A DNA stretch of 64,000 nt from Flavobacterium sp. PMTSA4 (GCF_032098525.1 NZ_CP134890.1:2728001-2792000), one strand, 5' to 3'; positions 27,157 through 37,297 are shown, numbered from the stretch's first letter. A program made the numbers and translations. Notes: generated by a model from the sequence alone, not told the origin.

Positions 27157-27164
27157 TAAATTTG
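27157..27164 (+). promoter_or_regulatory. -7 element (TAAATTTG) for hpt
   Basis: TAAATTTG followed by caac is an exact match to TAnnTTTG, 23 nt before the hpt start codon. No clear -33 TTTG at standard spacing. Confidence 0.55.
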
Positions 27165-27187
27165 CAACTTATTTAAAATCCTAAGCC

Positions 27188-27718
27188 ATGATACATCTTC
27201 ACGACAAAACCTTTGAACCTTTTATATCATCTGAGGAAATTTCTTTTGCAATAAAAAATATGGCAAAAAAAATGGATGATGATTTTTTTGACGAAGTACC
27301 AGTATTTATTGGTGTTTTAAACGGTTCGTTCATGGTATTGTCTGATTTGATGAAAGAATACCGCGGCATGTGTGAAGTGTCTTTTTTAAAATTAGCTTCA
27401 TATGAAGGAACACAAACAACACATCAAGTAAAACAACTTATAGGATTAAATCAGGACTTAACGGGAAGAACTGTAGTTGTGGTAGAAGACATTGTAGATA
27501 CTGGAAATACCATTGAGGAATTGAAAGCAATTTTCAAAGAAAAAAATGTAAAGCATTTAAAATTTGCAACACTATTCTTCAAACCTGATGCGTATACTAA
27601 AGACATTAAAATTGATTATATCGGAATGCGAATTCCTAATAAATTCATCGTGGGCTATGGTTTAGACTATGACGGTTTAGGCAGAAACCTTCCAGATGTT
27701 TACCAATTAGCACAATAA
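27188..27718 (+). CDS. hpt: hypoxanthine phosphoribosyltransferase
   Basis: The 176-residue protein has the PRPP motif VVVVEDIVDTGNTIEEL (about 97-113), and GVLNGSFMVLSDLM and FVVGYGLDYD-type C-terminal segments (here FIVGYGLDYDGLGRNLP). It salvages hypoxanthine and guanine with PRPP to IMP and GMP. Together with adk 45 nt downstream it forms a purine nucleotide unit. Confidence 0.95.
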   Translation: MIHLHDKTFEPFISSEEISFAIKNMAKKMDDDFFDEVPVFIGVLNGSFMVLSDLMKEYRGMCEVSFLKLASYEGTQTTHQVKQLIGLNQDLTGRTVVVVEDIVDTGNTIEELKAIFKEKNVKHLKFATLFFKPDAYTKDIKIDYIGMRIPNKFIVGYGLDYDGLGRNLPDVYQLAQ

Positions 27719-27763
27719 AATTAAACTACTTAAACTTTTAAACAATATTAAACTAAGATTAAA

Positions 27764-28336
27764 ATGATCAACATCGTTCTTTTCGGAAAACCAGGTGCTG
27801 GAAAAGGCACACAAGCTGAATTTTTAAAAGAAAAATACAACCTAACACATCTTTCAACAGGAGATATTTTTAGATACAATATCAAAAATGAAACTGAACT
27901 TGGGCAACTTGCTAAAACCTATATGGACAAAGGCGATTTAGTGCCAGATGAAGTAACCATTCAAATGTTGCAAAGCGAAGTTGACAAAAACCCACATTCA
28001 GCAGGATTTTTATTTGATGGTTTTCCAAGAACAATTGCTCAGGCAGAAGCTTTGGATGCTTTTTTAGAATCAAAAAATCAAAGCATTACCGCAACAGTTG
28101 CCTTGGAAGCGGATGATGAAATTTTGGTAAAACGTTTGTTAGAAAGAGGAAAAACTTCAGGAAGACCTGATGACCAAGACGAAGAAAAAATCAGAAACCG
28201 TTACGAGGAATACAATCAAAAAACAGCTCCTTTAATGGATTACTATAAAGCACAAGATAAGTTTCACGCTGTTGACGGAATCGGTTCTATAGAAGAAATT
28301 ACACTTCGTTTAAGCAAAGTAATCGATAGTTTGTAA
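27764..28336 (+). CDS. adk: adenylate kinase
   Basis: The 190-residue protein has the P-loop GKPGAGKGTQ, LSTGDIFRYNI, FDGFPRTIAQAEAL and LLERGKTSGRPDDQDEE with the LID Arg. This is the short-LID form without the zinc Cys motif. It interconverts ATP+AMP and 2 ADP in the cytoplasm. Confidence 0.97.
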   Translation: MINIVLFGKPGAGKGTQAEFLKEKYNLTHLSTGDIFRYNIKNETELGQLAKTYMDKGDLVPDEVTIQMLQSEVDKNPHSAGFLFDGFPRTIAQAEALDAFLESKNQSITATVALEADDEILVKRLLERGKTSGRPDDQDEEKIRNRYEEYNQKTAPLMDYYKAQDKFHAVDGIGSIEEITLRLSKVIDSL

Positions 28337-28341
28337 ATAGG

Positions 28342-28404
28342 TTATAAGGTTAAAAGTTTAAGCGGTTATTTTTAGAAATGCCTCATAAACTTTTAACCTT
28401 ATAA
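28342..28404. repeat. 19-bp perfect inverted repeat (8-bp periodic) between adk and the CNNM gene
   Basis: The arm at 28342-28360 (ttataaggttaaaagttta) is the exact reverse complement of 28386-28404, around a 25-nt loop. No T-run follows on the plus strand, so it is not a standard terminator. The right arm continues as octamers (taaacttt, taacctta, taaactca, taaacata to 28417). A relative of this octamer run is at 43381-43412. Confidence 0.8.
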
Positions 28405-28421
28405 ACTCATAAACATAAAAA

Positions 28422-29699
28422 ATGGAAATACTAATTATTCTTTTTTTAATACTGCTCAACGGTGTTTTTTCCATGTCGGAAATAGCACTTATTTCGGCAC
28501 GTAAAAATCGTTTAGAAAATGCAGCTAAAAAAGGAAACCGAAACGCTAAAACAGCGCTCGATTTAGCCAATTCTCCAAATACTTTTTTATCTACAGTTCA
28601 AATTGGTATCACGTTAATTGGAATTTTAACAGGTATTTTTTCGGGAGATAAAATCACCACAGATGTACGCACATTTGTTGAAGGGTTTGCCTTTTTAAAG
28701 CCTTATGCTGATAGTATAGCTGTTGGAATTGTGGTTGTTATATTGACTTTTTTCTCTTTGGTTTTGGGAGAATTGTTGCCAAAAAGAATTGGGTTAAACT
28801 ATCCTGAAGCAATTGCAAAAGGAGTTGCAGTTCCTATGAAAATGATTTCTATCGTAACCAAACCTTTTATTTGGTTGCTAACAAAATCAACCGAGTTTTT
28901 ATTGGATGTTCTTAAAATCAGACCAACCGCTGACGGAAAAGTAACCGAAGAAGAAATCAAAGCCATCATCAAAGAAGGAACAGAAGGTGGCGAAGTACAA
29001 GAAATTGAACAAGACATAGTAGAACGTGTTTTTCACATTGGTGATAGAAAAGTAAATTCATTAATGACGCACCGTAAATCGGTTGAATATTTGAAAGCCG
29101 ATGATAGTTTAGAAGATATTAAACAGAAAGTGTTTGAAGATTTACATTCTCTTTATCCGGTTTGCAATGATAATTTAGACGATGTTATTGGGGTTGTTTC
29201 TTTGAAAGATTTGATTGTTCAATTTGAAAAGAAGTCCTTTGATTTGAAGAAAATCATCAAGGAACCAGTTTACATGATTGAACACACTTCTGCGTATAAA
29301 GCATTAGAAAATTTCAAGCTTTCTAAAATACATTATGCTTTGGTCACCGATGAATACGGTGTATTTCAAGGAATGATTACACTAAATGATATATTGGAAG
29401 CTTTAGTTGGCGATGCTTCTGAGTTTTATGGTGATGATTTCAAATTAATAGCACGCCAGGATGGAACATGGTTGGTAGATGGACATTATTCACTACATGA
29501 TTTCTTGACCTACTTTGATATGGATGATTTGATTAACGATTATGAAGTAACAACCGTTAGTGGGTTAATCATGACCGAAATGGGTAAAATACCAAAACAA
29601 GGCGAAAAATTGATTTGGAACAAATACGAATTGGAAGTCATCGATATGGATGGCGTAAAAATTGATAAAATTTTAGTGAAATCACTAAAAGAAAAATAA
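28422..29699 (+). CDS. CNNM/CorC-type transporter (hemolysin family) with CBS pair
   Basis: In this 425-residue protein an N-terminal CNNM membrane domain (about 1-180; GVFSMSEIALISARKNRLE, LVLGELLPKRIGLN) is followed by a CBS pair (about 205-335; VSLKDLIVQFEKK, YALVTDEYGVFQGMITLNDIL). The end is a CorC_HlyC domain (WLVDGHYSLHDFLTYF). The family handles Mg2+ or Co2+ efflux; the name hemolysin is historical. Located between adk and obg on the same strand. Confidence 0.92.
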   Translation: MEILIILFLILLNGVFSMSEIALISARKNRLENAAKKGNRNAKTALDLANSPNTFLSTVQIGITLIGILTGIFSGDKITTDVRTFVEGFAFLKPYADSIAVGIVVVILTFFSLVLGELLPKRIGLNYPEAIAKGVAVPMKMISIVTKPFIWLLTKSTEFLLDVLKIRPTADGKVTEEEIKAIIKEGTEGGEVQEIEQDIVERVFHIGDRKVNSLMTHRKSVEYLKADDSLEDIKQKVFEDLHSLYPVCNDNLDDVIGVVSLKDLIVQFEKKSFDLKKIIKEPVYMIEHTSAYKALENFKLSKIHYALVTDEYGVFQGMITLNDILEALVGDASEFYGDDFKLIARQDGTWLVDGHYSLHDFLTYFDMDDLINDYEVTTVSGLIMTEMGKIPKQGEKLIWNKYELEVIDMDGVKIDKILVKSLKEK

Positions 29700-29730
29700 T
29701 GATTTTAAGATTAAAAGTTATAGAGTATAA

Positions 29731-29755
29731 CTTGAAATCTGAAATCTGAAACAAC
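29731..29755. repeat. 7-bp periodic run of YTGAAAY before obg
   Basis: The run is cttgaaat-ctgaaat-ctgaaac, with tgaaa steps at 29733, 29740 and 29747, ending in aacaa just before the obg start. The same heptamer run and the same aacaa end occur at 44986-45023. Confidence 0.65.
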
Positions 29756-29760
29756 AAAAA

Positions 29761-30795
29761 ATGACAGAAGGTAACTTTGTAGACTACGTAAAAATTTATG
29801 TTTCATCTGGAAAAGGTGGAAAAGGTTCATCACATTTACACCGTGAAAAATTCATCGAAAAAGGTGGACCTGATGGTGGTGATGGTGGTCGAGGCGGACA
29901 CGTTATTTTAAAGGGAAACAAAGGACTTTGGACCTTGTTTCACCTGAAGTTTGCGCGTCATATAAAAGCAGGTCATGGTGGTGATGGGGGAAGCAGTAGG
30001 AGTACAGGTGCTGATGGTGAAGACAAATACATTGAAGTGCCATTAGGAACTGTGGTTCGCGATAAAGAAACCAATGAAATCTTATTTGAAATCACCGAGC
30101 ACGGTGAAGAAAAAATACTGGTTCAAGGCGGAAAAGGTGGTTTAGGAAACTGGCATTTCAGAAGTTCTACGAATCAAACTCCGCGCTATGCACAACCGGG
30201 AATGCCAACCGAAGAGCTGGATGTAATTCTAGAACTTAAAGTATTGGCTGATGTCGGTTTGGTAGGTTTCCCTAATGCAGGAAAATCAACTTTGCTATCA
30301 GTATTAACTTCTGCAAAACCAAAAATAGCCGATTATCCGTTTACTACTTTAAAACCCAATTTAGGAATTGTGGCTTATCGCGATTTTCAATCGTTTGTAA
30401 TTGCGGATATTCCAGGAATTATAGAAGGAGCAGCCGAAGGGAAAGGACTTGGTCATTACTTCTTACGACACATAGAAAGAAATTCTACGCTTTTGTTTTT
30501 GGTGCCAGCCGATGCCGAAGACATCAAGAAAGAATATGATATTTTGTTAGATGAGTTGCGTCGATATAACCCAGAAATGTTAGATAAAGACAGACTGATA
30601 GTAGTTTCAAAAGCGGACATGTTAGACGATGAACTGAAAGCCGAAATGAAACAGGAATTAGACATTGCTTTCAAAGGAATTCCATACATGTTTATCTCCT
30701 CAGTAGCCAATCAAGGTTTAACCGAACTAAAAGACAAACTATGGCAAATGCTCAACATTGATACGGAGCAACCCGAAAACAGCCACGGATTATAA
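29761..30795 (+). CDS. obg: Obg family GTPase
   Basis: The 344-residue protein has the glycine-rich Obg fold at residues about 8-165 ([25 protein letters not shown]), then the G domain: [11 protein letters not shown] (about 169), switch [25 protein letters not shown]. The short C-terminus lacks a TGS domain. It acts in late 50S ribosome assembly and stress response. The unit ends at a bidirectional terminator. Confidence 0.96.
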   Translation: MTEGNFVDYVKIYVSSGKGGKGSSHLHREKFIEKGGPDGGDGGRGGHVILKGNKGLWTLFHLKFARHIKAGHGGDGGSSRSTGADGEDKYIEVPLGTVVRDKETNEILFEITEHGEEKILVQGGKGGLGNWHFRSSTNQTPRYAQPGMPTEELDVILELKVLADVGLVGFPNAGKSTLLSVLTSAKPKIADYPFTTLKPNLGIVAYRDFQSFVIADIPGIIEGAAEGKGLGHYFLRHIERNSTLLFLVPADAEDIKKEYDILLDELRRYNPEMLDKDRLIVVSKADMLDDELKAEMKQELDIAFKGIPYMFISSVANQGLTELKDKLWQMLNIDTEQPENSHGL

Positions 30796-30798
30796 AAT

Positions 30799-30828
30799 AA
30801 AAATCCCATCGTATAGATGGGATTTTTT
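30799..30828. terminator. bidirectional terminator between obg and the efflux operon
   Basis: The stem aaaaatcccatc / gatgggattttt with a 5-nt loop is flanked by A-run and T-run, so it works in both directions. It lies 3 nt after the obg stop and 24 nt before the end of the minus-strand efflux gene. Confidence 0.9.
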
Positions 30829-30852
30829 GTTAAATCAAATAAAGAAAAAGAA

Positions 30853-32301
30853 TTACTTCCAACCGCCGCCTAAAGCACGGTACAACTGAATCTTACCATC
30901 AAGTTGTTTGTATTTTATTTCAACCAATTCAAGCTTAGCTTCCAATGCTTCTCTTTGCGTAAGCAAAACTTCGGTGTAATCTGCTCTCGCTGAGTTGAAT
31001 AATAAATTAGCAGTATTTATGGATTGCAATAAAATCTTCACTTCTTCCGACTTTCTTCTGAAACTATTTGAAAAATTATCAACTTTTGCTTCTTGATTCA
31101 AAACATCTACATAAGCATTTAATAGTGTTTGCTCAAAAGAAATCACAGCCTGTAACTGCTTAGCATTAGCTGATGCATAGGCAGCTTTAATGGCTTTTCT
31201 ATTGATAAGCGGTGCCATTAATTCTCCAGCAGCATTATAAATAAAGGAGTCAGGACGAATTAAGAAACTTGGATTGAAAGCCTGAAATCCAACACCTGCT
31301 TTTAAAGCTAAGTTGGGATAAAAATTAGCACGTGCCGATTTCACATCAAATTTGGTAGCTTCTAATTCTTTTTCAGCTTTTTTAACATCAGGACGATTCA
31401 ACAGCAACTGAGAAGGAATACCAATTGAAATAGAGTCATTTTCAGTTTGAATGAATTGGTTAGACAATCGTTCTAACGGTGTAGGATAACGACCTGTTAA
31501 ATAGTTTAATCTGTTTTCAGTTTCAACTATCTTTTGCTTAATCTCATACTGTCTGTTTATTGTGTTGAGCAATTGTGCCTCAAATCGGTTTACAGCCAGT
31601 TGACTAACTTTAGCAGCTTCTTTTTGTTGTTTAACAGAGGATAACGCTTTCGATTGAATATCAATATTTTTATTGATAATTTCAAGCATATTGTCAAACG
31701 CTTCCAATTCATAATAAGACGAAGCAATTTCGGCTACTAAATTTGTTTTCAAAAAGTTTTTTCCTTCTTGACTGGCTAAAAACCTATTCACAGCTGCTTT
31801 TTGTCCGTTGCGCAATTTTTTCCAGATATCAACTTCCCAGGTAGAATATAAACCAGCTTTTAAATCGCCTAATGGTTCAGGAAAAGCTTTTCCTTCAGGC
31901 AAAGTAAGGTTTTCTTCTACGGCACCATCTCGGGTAAATTTGGATGTTTTTTCAATTCCGCCTTCAGCACCAACGCCTACAAAAGGAAGGTATTCTCCTT
32001 TTCTGGCTAAAGACTCATTTTTCAACACTTCAATTTCCTGATTAAAGATGTTCAATTCCTGATTGTTGGAAAGTGCAAGTTCAATAAGGCCGATAAGTTT
32101 CTCGTCATTATAAAATTTTTTATAATTCAATTGAGCTGAATTTACAGTATCCAACGGTTTAGAATTTACAGTCGCATAGCTTTCAGGAACAGTTTTGTTT
32201 TCTTCGCGAACAGATTGTTTTAAAGAACCACAACTTTCTACAACTATACCGATAACTATAAGTAATGCAATAATTACTCTTTTTAATTGTTTATTTTTCA
32301 T
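30853..32301 (-). CDS. TolC-like outer-membrane efflux lipoprotein (NodT/OprM family)
   Basis: The 482-residue protein has a lipoprotein signal ending VVESCGSL (Cys near 24; Glu before Ser is unusual). Two OEP repeats follow, with SYYELEAFDNMLEIINKNID and the paired LLNRPDVKKAEKELEATKFDVKSARANF typical of the NodT family. It is the outer-membrane channel of the tripartite pump. Its start overlaps the permease end by 11 nt. Confidence 0.93.
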   Translation of the reverse strand: MKNKQLKRVIIALLIVIGIVVESCGSLKQSVREENKTVPESYATVNSKPLDTVNSAQLNYKKFYNDEKLIGLIELALSNNQELNIFNQEIEVLKNESLARKGEYLPFVGVGAEGGIEKTSKFTRDGAVEENLTLPEGKAFPEPLGDLKAGLYSTWEVDIWKKLRNGQKAAVNRFLASQEGKNFLKTNLVAEIASSYYELEAFDNMLEIINKNIDIQSKALSSVKQQKEAAKVSQLAVNRFEAQLLNTINRQYEIKQKIVETENRLNYLTGRYPTPLERLSNQFIQTENDSISIGIPSQLLLNRPDVKKAEKELEATKFDVKSARANFYPNLALKAGVGFQAFNPSFLIRPDSFIYNAAGELMAPLINRKAIKAAYASANAKQLQAVISFEQTLLNAYVDVLNQEAKVDNFSNSFRRKSEEVKILLQSINTANLLFNSARADYTEVLLTQREALEAKLELVEIKYKQLDGKIQLYRALGGGWK

Positions 32302-35300
32302 TTCTTTTTCTTTTTGCTGCTTGCAGTAACAAACTCATTTTTTGAATCTTTTTAAGTAATGAAGCTTTAGTGGTATTAGTAACATAATCTTCAGTTAAAG
32401 GGTTTTGATCCTGACCTTGAATTAATTTTTTACCATCAACCATTTTGGCAAAGAAATAATACAATCCAGGAATTAGTAGTACGCCAAATATAGTCCCGAA
32501 CAACATTCCACCCATAGCTGAAGAACCAATAGTTCGGTTTCCAACAGCACCTGCGCCAGTAGCTCTAACCAACGGAATTAATCCGGCAATAAAGGCAAAT
32601 GAAGTCATCAAGATTGGTCTGAAACGCGCTTTAGCACTTTCAATTACGGCATCTTTTATAGATAAACCTTGTTCGTTTTTCTGAACGGCAAATTCCACAA
32701 TCAATACGGCATTTTTACCCAGCAAACCTATCAACATAATCATTCCAATTTGAGCATAAACGTCATTCGATAATCCCATAAGTTCTAGTAACGCATACGA
32801 ACCAAAAACACCAGGAATTAAAGAAAGTAATACAGCTATAGGAATAATAAAACTCTCGTATTGCGATGCTAATACTAGATATACAAACACCAATACAATA
32901 GCAAAAATGTAAAGCGCTTCATTACCTCGGTGTGCTTCGTCTAATGAAAGTCCTTCCCAGGCAATGTCATATCCTTTAGGCAAAGTTTCTTTAGCAACTT
33001 CTTGTATCGCTTCAATAGCGTTTCCTGTTGTATATCCTTTCGAAGGAACACCACGGATTGCCGAAGAAGTATATAAGTTGTATCGGGTAATTTCATTTGG
33101 TCCTTGCGTTTTCTTCATGGTCACAAATGCTGAGTAAGGAACCATTTCACCCGCTTCATTTTTAACATAAAGTTTCAAAATGTCACTAGGTAATCTTCTA
33201 TAATCTGGTCCTGATTGCGTGTAAACTTTGTAGAAAGCATTGAATCTAGTAAATCCTTGTTCATACGTACTACCAATCAAAATATTTAAATTCTCAATAG
33301 CAGCACCAATAGAAACACCTTTTTGCATGGCTTTTTCATTGTCAATAATCAACTCATATTGCGGATAATTGGCAGCATAAAAAGTAAATAAACCTGACAG
33401 TTCTTTTCGTTTCTTTAATGCTTCCATGAACTGTTTGTTCACTTTATCAAAATCTTGATAATCTATTGTACTGTTTTTATCCAGTAAACGAAGCGAAAAT
33501 CCATCCGATGAACCATATCCTGGTACCGCTGGTGGCTCAAAAAACTCAACAACAGCTCCTAAATTTTGTGACTCTTCTTCAAGTTTCTCAATAATTTCTT
33601 TTACAGAATGTTTGCGGTGTTCCCAGTCTTTTAGGTTAATCAAACAAGTTCCTGCATTCGAACCTCTACCTTCAGTCAATATCTCATAACCCGCTAAAGA
33701 AGTAACCGATTGAATATCGTCAATTTCCTCTGCTATTTTCTGTAATTCTTTCGATACAGCATTTGTTCTTTCCAGCGTACTTCCTGGTGGTGTTTGAATG
33801 ATGGCATAAATTTGTCCTTGCTCTTCATTAGGGATAAAACCTCCAGGAACATTTTTATTGAAAATTACAATACCTAGTACAAACAATACCAATATTCCAA
33901 AAGTAACTGTTCTTCGGGTTACAATTTTCTCTAACAAATTAGTATATCTTCCAGTTAGTTTTTCAAACTTGCCGTTAAGCCAGTCAATGAATTTTGTAAT
34001 AGGAGCTTTCTTCTTCTTCTGACCATGAGTATTTCTCAAAATCATCGCACACAATACAGGCGTAAGCGTTAAAGCTTCAATACCCGACAACACAATCGAA
34101 CTTGCCATCGTGATAGAGAACTGTCGGTAAAAAACACCCACAGGTCCAGTCATAAAAGCAATAGGGATAAATACTGCGGTCATTACTAAAGTAATTGCAA
34201 TTACGGCACCACTAATTTCGCCTAATACTTTTTTAACCGCTCCAAAAGGAGTAATGTGCGCATCTTCTTCCATCTTGGCATGCACGGCTTCCACGACGAC
34301 TATCGCATTATCTACCACAATACCAATCGCAAGTACTAAGGCAAACAGTGTGATAAGGTTAATGGTCAGTCCAAAGAGCTGCATAAAAATGAAAGCTCCA
34401 ATCAGCGATACTGGTACTGCAATAATTGGGATAAGCGTAGAACGCCAATCGCCTAAGAAAATGAATACCACCAATGCTACCAGTATAAAGGCTTCAATCA
34501 GTGTATGCGTAACTTTTTCTATGGAAGCATTTACGAATTTCGATACGTCATAGTTAATTTCATATTCCATTCCCGGTGGGAAACTCTTTTTCAACTCTTC
34601 AAGTTTCTCTTTGGTCGAAGCAATTACAGCACTCGCATTGGTTCCAAAGTTTTGTTTCAAAACGATAGAAGCCGACGGATAACCATCTTTATTCGAGTAA
34701 ATATCAAAAAACTCACTACCCAATTCTACATCGGCTATGTCTTTTAGTCGAAGCAATTCTCCATCCGGATTGGCTTTGATAATAATGTTTTCGTATTCTT
34801 CGGGTTTGTTGAACCTTCCTTTATACGTCAAAGTAAACTCTAAAGATTGAGCCGTTTTACCAGAAGCTTGTCCTAAACGTCCTGGGCGACCAATCAAACT
34901 TTGCTCTTCCATAGCTTTCAGCACTTCTTCAGCTGATACTTTATAAGCTTGCATTCTGTCTGGTTTCAACCAAACTCTCATCGCATAAGTTCTACTTCCC
35001 AATATCTGCGCACGTCCCATTCCACTGATACGTTGCAACTCCGGTATTACATTCACACTCGCATAGTTATACAAAAACTTCTCATCCGCATTTTTGTCTT
35101 TACTATACAGGTTAACATACATCAACATACTCGGCTGAATAGGCGTAATGATGATTCCTTCACGTTGCACTAGCGGAGGAAGGTTATTCATAATCGCATC
35201 CACTCTGGTTTTAACGTTTACAACAGCAGCATTCGGGTCGGTTCCTGCTTCAAAAATAATTTGAACGGTGGCTTCACCAGCACTTGTTGCATCCGAAGTG

Positions 35301-35533
35301 ATATATTGCATTCCTTGAACACCATTAAGCGCACGCTCCAACGGAATTAAGGTAGATTCTACTAATACCTGAGAACTCGCTCCAGGATAGGCGATAAAAA
35401 TATTAACACGTGGTGGTGCAATTTCTGGAAACTGCGATATCGGACGTGTTACTATGGCTAACAACCCTAAGAATATGATTGCGACCGATATGGAAATAGC
35501 CAATACAGGTCTTTTTAAAAACTTGTTAAACAT
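32291..35533 (-). CDS. HAE1-type RND efflux permease
   Basis: The 1080-residue protein has AcrB-like architecture: PEIAPPRVNIFIAYPGAS at the start, TM4 LAIGIVVDNAIVVVEAV (one Asp where AcrB has DD), and the C-terminal half IGLLGKNAVLIVEFAV with the relay Lys. GRGSNAG and pore-domain segments lie between. It would export hydrophobic or amphipathic compounds using proton motive force. Operon order is adaptor, permease, channel. Confidence 0.95.
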   Translation of the reverse strand: MFNKFLKRPVLAISISVAIIFLGLLAIVTRPISQFPEIAPPRVNIFIAYPGASSQVLVESTLIPLERALNGVQGMQYITSDATSAGEATVQIIFEAGTDPNAAVVNVKTRVDAIMNNLPPLVQREGIIITPIQPSMLMYVNLYSKDKNADEKFLYNYASVNVIPELQRISGMGRAQILGSRTYAMRVWLKPDRMQAYKVSAEEVLKAMEEQSLIGRPGRLGQASGKTAQSLEFTLTYKGRFNKPEEYENIIIKANPDGELLRLKDIADVELGSEFFDIYSNKDGYPSASIVLKQNFGTNASAVIASTKEKLEELKKSFPPGMEYEINYDVSKFVNASIEKVTHTLIEAFILVALVVFIFLGDWRSTLIPIIAVPVSLIGAFIFMQLFGLTINLITLFALVLAIGIVVDNAIVVVEAVHAKMEEDAHITPFGAVKKVLGEISGAVIAITLVMTAVFIPIAFMTGPVGVFYRQFSITMASSIVLSGIEALTLTPVLCAMILRNTHGQKKKKAPITKFIDWLNGKFEKLTGRYTNLLEKIVTRRTVTFGILVLFVLGIVIFNKNVPGGFIPNEEQGQIYAIIQTPPGSTLERTNAVSKELQKIAEEIDDIQSVTSLAGYEILTEGRGSNAGTCLINLKDWEHRKHSVKEIIEKLEEESQNLGAVVEFFEPPAVPGYGSSDGFSLRLLDKNSTIDYQDFDKVNKQFMEALKKRKELSGLFTFYAANYPQYELIIDNEKAMQKGVSIGAAIENLNILIGSTYEQGFTRFNAFYKVYTQSGPDYRRLPSDILKLYVKNEAGEMVPYSAFVTMKKTQGPNEITRYNLYTSSAIRGVPSKGYTTGNAIEAIQEVAKETLPKGYDIAWEGLSLDEAHRGNEALYIFAIVLVFVYLVLASQYESFIIPIAVLLSLIPGVFGSYALLELMGLSNDVYAQIGMIMLIGLLGKNAVLIVEFAVQKNEQGLSIKDAVIESAKARFRPILMTSFAFIAGLIPLVRATGAGAVGNRTIGSSAMGGMLFGTIFGVLLIPGLYYFFAKMVDGKKLIQGQDQNPLTEDYVTNTTKASLLKKIQKMSLLLQAAKRKRNEK

Positions 35534-35557
35534 ATTGTCTTGATTTTAGGTTGTTAA

Positions 35558-36643
35558 CTATTCTGCTTTCAGGTTGTCTAATTCCGATAGAATTTTACCC
35601 TGATTTTCATAATGTGTAGCAATGGTTTCTCCATTTTTCACTTTTCTAAGTCCTTCAACCAACAAGGTGTCTTGTGCAGTAACACCTCCACTCAAAACAT
35701 ATAAATGCGGAAGTTCATTAGTAACTTCAACAGGTTGCGAAACCACTTTGTGGTTTTTGATAACGTAAACAAATTTTTTGTCCAATATCTCAAACGTAGC
35801 TTTTTGAGGAATAATGACAGCATCTTTAACGTTTTTAGGAAGATAGATTTTCCCGGTTTGTCCATGACGCAAAGTACCTTTGCTGTTATCAAAAGTAGCT
35901 CTGAAAGTAATGTTACCGGTTTCGTTGTTAAAGTCGGCTTCAATAGTTTCTACCTTTCCAGGCGACATAAAAAACTCATCATTCGCCATTTTCAAGCGAA
36001 CCAACTGGTTGATTCCTTGAATTCCTTTTTGAGAAACATAGCTCAAATATTCTTTCTCAGGTACGTTAAAGTAAACCCACATTTTGCTGTTGTCTGAAAG
36101 TGTAGTAAGCAATTCTCCTTCTTCAACAAGACTTCCCAATCGAACATCATTAAAACGACCAATGATGCCATCAAATGGCGCTCTGATTTCGGTAAATCCT
36201 AAATGGGTTTTGGCAATTTCTAGTTCTGCCAAGGTTTTATTGTAGTGCGCTTTAGATAAGGCTAACTCGTTTGGCGAAACGATGCTGCTGTCAGCAAGCA
36301 TTTTCGTGTTCAAATATTCACGTTTGGCATATTCAGCTTCCGCTTGTGCTTTTTGCACTTCCGCCTGATAAACATTCGATTTGATTTTGAAGATTAATTG
36401 TCCTTTTTTTACGTGTTGTCCTTCGTCAACAAATATCTTTTCCAAATATCCTTTTTCCAAAGCACGTAATTCAATGTGCTGAATAGCTCTAACCTGACCA
36501 ACATATTCTTGCTCAATGATGGTATCTTTTTGCTCAGGCAATGTTACTAAATAGTTGGCTGCTTCTTCCTTTACGGGTTCTTCGTGCTTACAGCTGGTTA
36601 ATACCAATAATACCAGACTGAAATAATATAATGTAATTTTCAT
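35558..36643 (-). CDS. RND efflux periplasmic adaptor (membrane fusion) lipoprotein
   Basis: The 361-residue protein has a lipoprotein signal (SLVLLVLTSCKHEE), a barrel-sandwich hybrid with VGQVRAIQHIELRALEKGYL, a helical hairpin (QAEVQKAQAEAEYAKREYL) and FTEIRAPFDGIIGRF. It links the permease to the TolC-like channel. It is the first of the three pump genes, 24 nt before the permease. Confidence 0.95.
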   Translation of the reverse strand: MKITLYYFSLVLLVLTSCKHEEPVKEEAANYLVTLPEQKDTIIEQEYVGQVRAIQHIELRALEKGYLEKIFVDEGQHVKKGQLIFKIKSNVYQAEVQKAQAEAEYAKREYLNTKMLADSSIVSPNELALSKAHYNKTLAELEIAKTHLGFTEIRAPFDGIIGRFNDVRLGSLVEEGELLTTLSDNSKMWVYFNVPEKEYLSYVSQKGIQGINQLVRLKMANDEFFMSPGKVETIEADFNNETGNITFRATFDNSKGTLRHGQTGKIYLPKNVKDAVIIPQKATFEILDKKFVYVIKNHKVVSQPVEVTNELPHLYVLSGGVTAQDTLLVEGLRKVKNGETIATHYENQGKILSELDNLKAE

Positions 36644-36711
36644 TTTCTTTATTTGATTTGTAAATTCAATACGATAAGTCCAATTCTAGTCAGTTGACAG
36701 GAATCGGTTGT

Positions 36712-36730
36712 AAAACCAGTTGCTGGTTTT
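36712..36730 (-). terminator. weak hairpin between the small exported gene and the pump operon
   Basis: aaaaccag and ctggtttt pair around a 3-nt loop, with A/T flanks on both sides. The four G:C pairs make it weak. It could lower read-through from 36746-37162 into the adaptor gene. Confidence 0.4.
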
Positions 36731-36745
36731 TGATTAAAATTTACT

Positions 36746-37162
36746 TCAAATAAGATGGAATTTCCAGGAATGGAATAAAATGAATAAGCGGTTATGCTGT
36801 AGGTTTTCTAAATCAAAGATAGCCGATAAAGAAGAACTCTTTTTGTCCAAAAGCAAAAGAGTAACACCTTCATCAGGGTTATTGTTTGCTAAATAAACAG
36901 GTGAATTTGAGTTCGAGTTTTCACTCTCATGAATCTCTTCATTATCACAATATACTTTTTCAAGAGCAGCAAGTAAATCTTCTTCTGCTATTTTTGAAAT
37001 TCCTTTAAGTTTGGAGGTGTTTTCAGCTTCACGTTCAATCTTTTGAGTAGTTGATTGACTCTGTAAAAAAGGAACAATAGTAGGGTTGAGTGATGCGTTG
37101 CTGTAGCCCAGGAGCAAGAAACCCAAAAATAAAACCAGTACGTTTGTCAACTTTTTATGCAT
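36746..37162 (-). CDS. small exported protein upstream of the RND pump genes
   Basis: The 138-residue protein has an N-terminal signal or anchor (LTNVLVLFLGFLLLGYSNAS). An acidic Ser/Asn-rich middle (NEEIHESENSNSNS) and an aromatic C-terminus (RLFILFHSWKFHLI) follow. I recognise no domain. Small exported proteins ahead of RND operons recur in Bacteroidota, and this position suggests a pump accessory or sensor, but the sequence does not show a function. Confidence 0.6.
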   Translation of the reverse strand: MHKKLTNVLVLFLGFLLLGYSNASLNPTIVPFLQSQSTTQKIEREAENTSKLKGISKIAEEDLLAALEKVYCDNEEIHESENSNSNSPVYLANNNPDEGVTLLLLDKKSSSLSAIFDLENLQHNRLFILFHSWKFHLI

Positions 37163-37297
37163 GAAAAGAAGCTGCGAAAGATTTACGAAATAATTTATTT
37201 TAAAATCGGGTACAAAGTAAATAAAGAATAAATTATTATTTTTTATTTTAAGATTATCTTAATAATAAATTAAGGATTGAGAAAGAAAAATTTGCTT

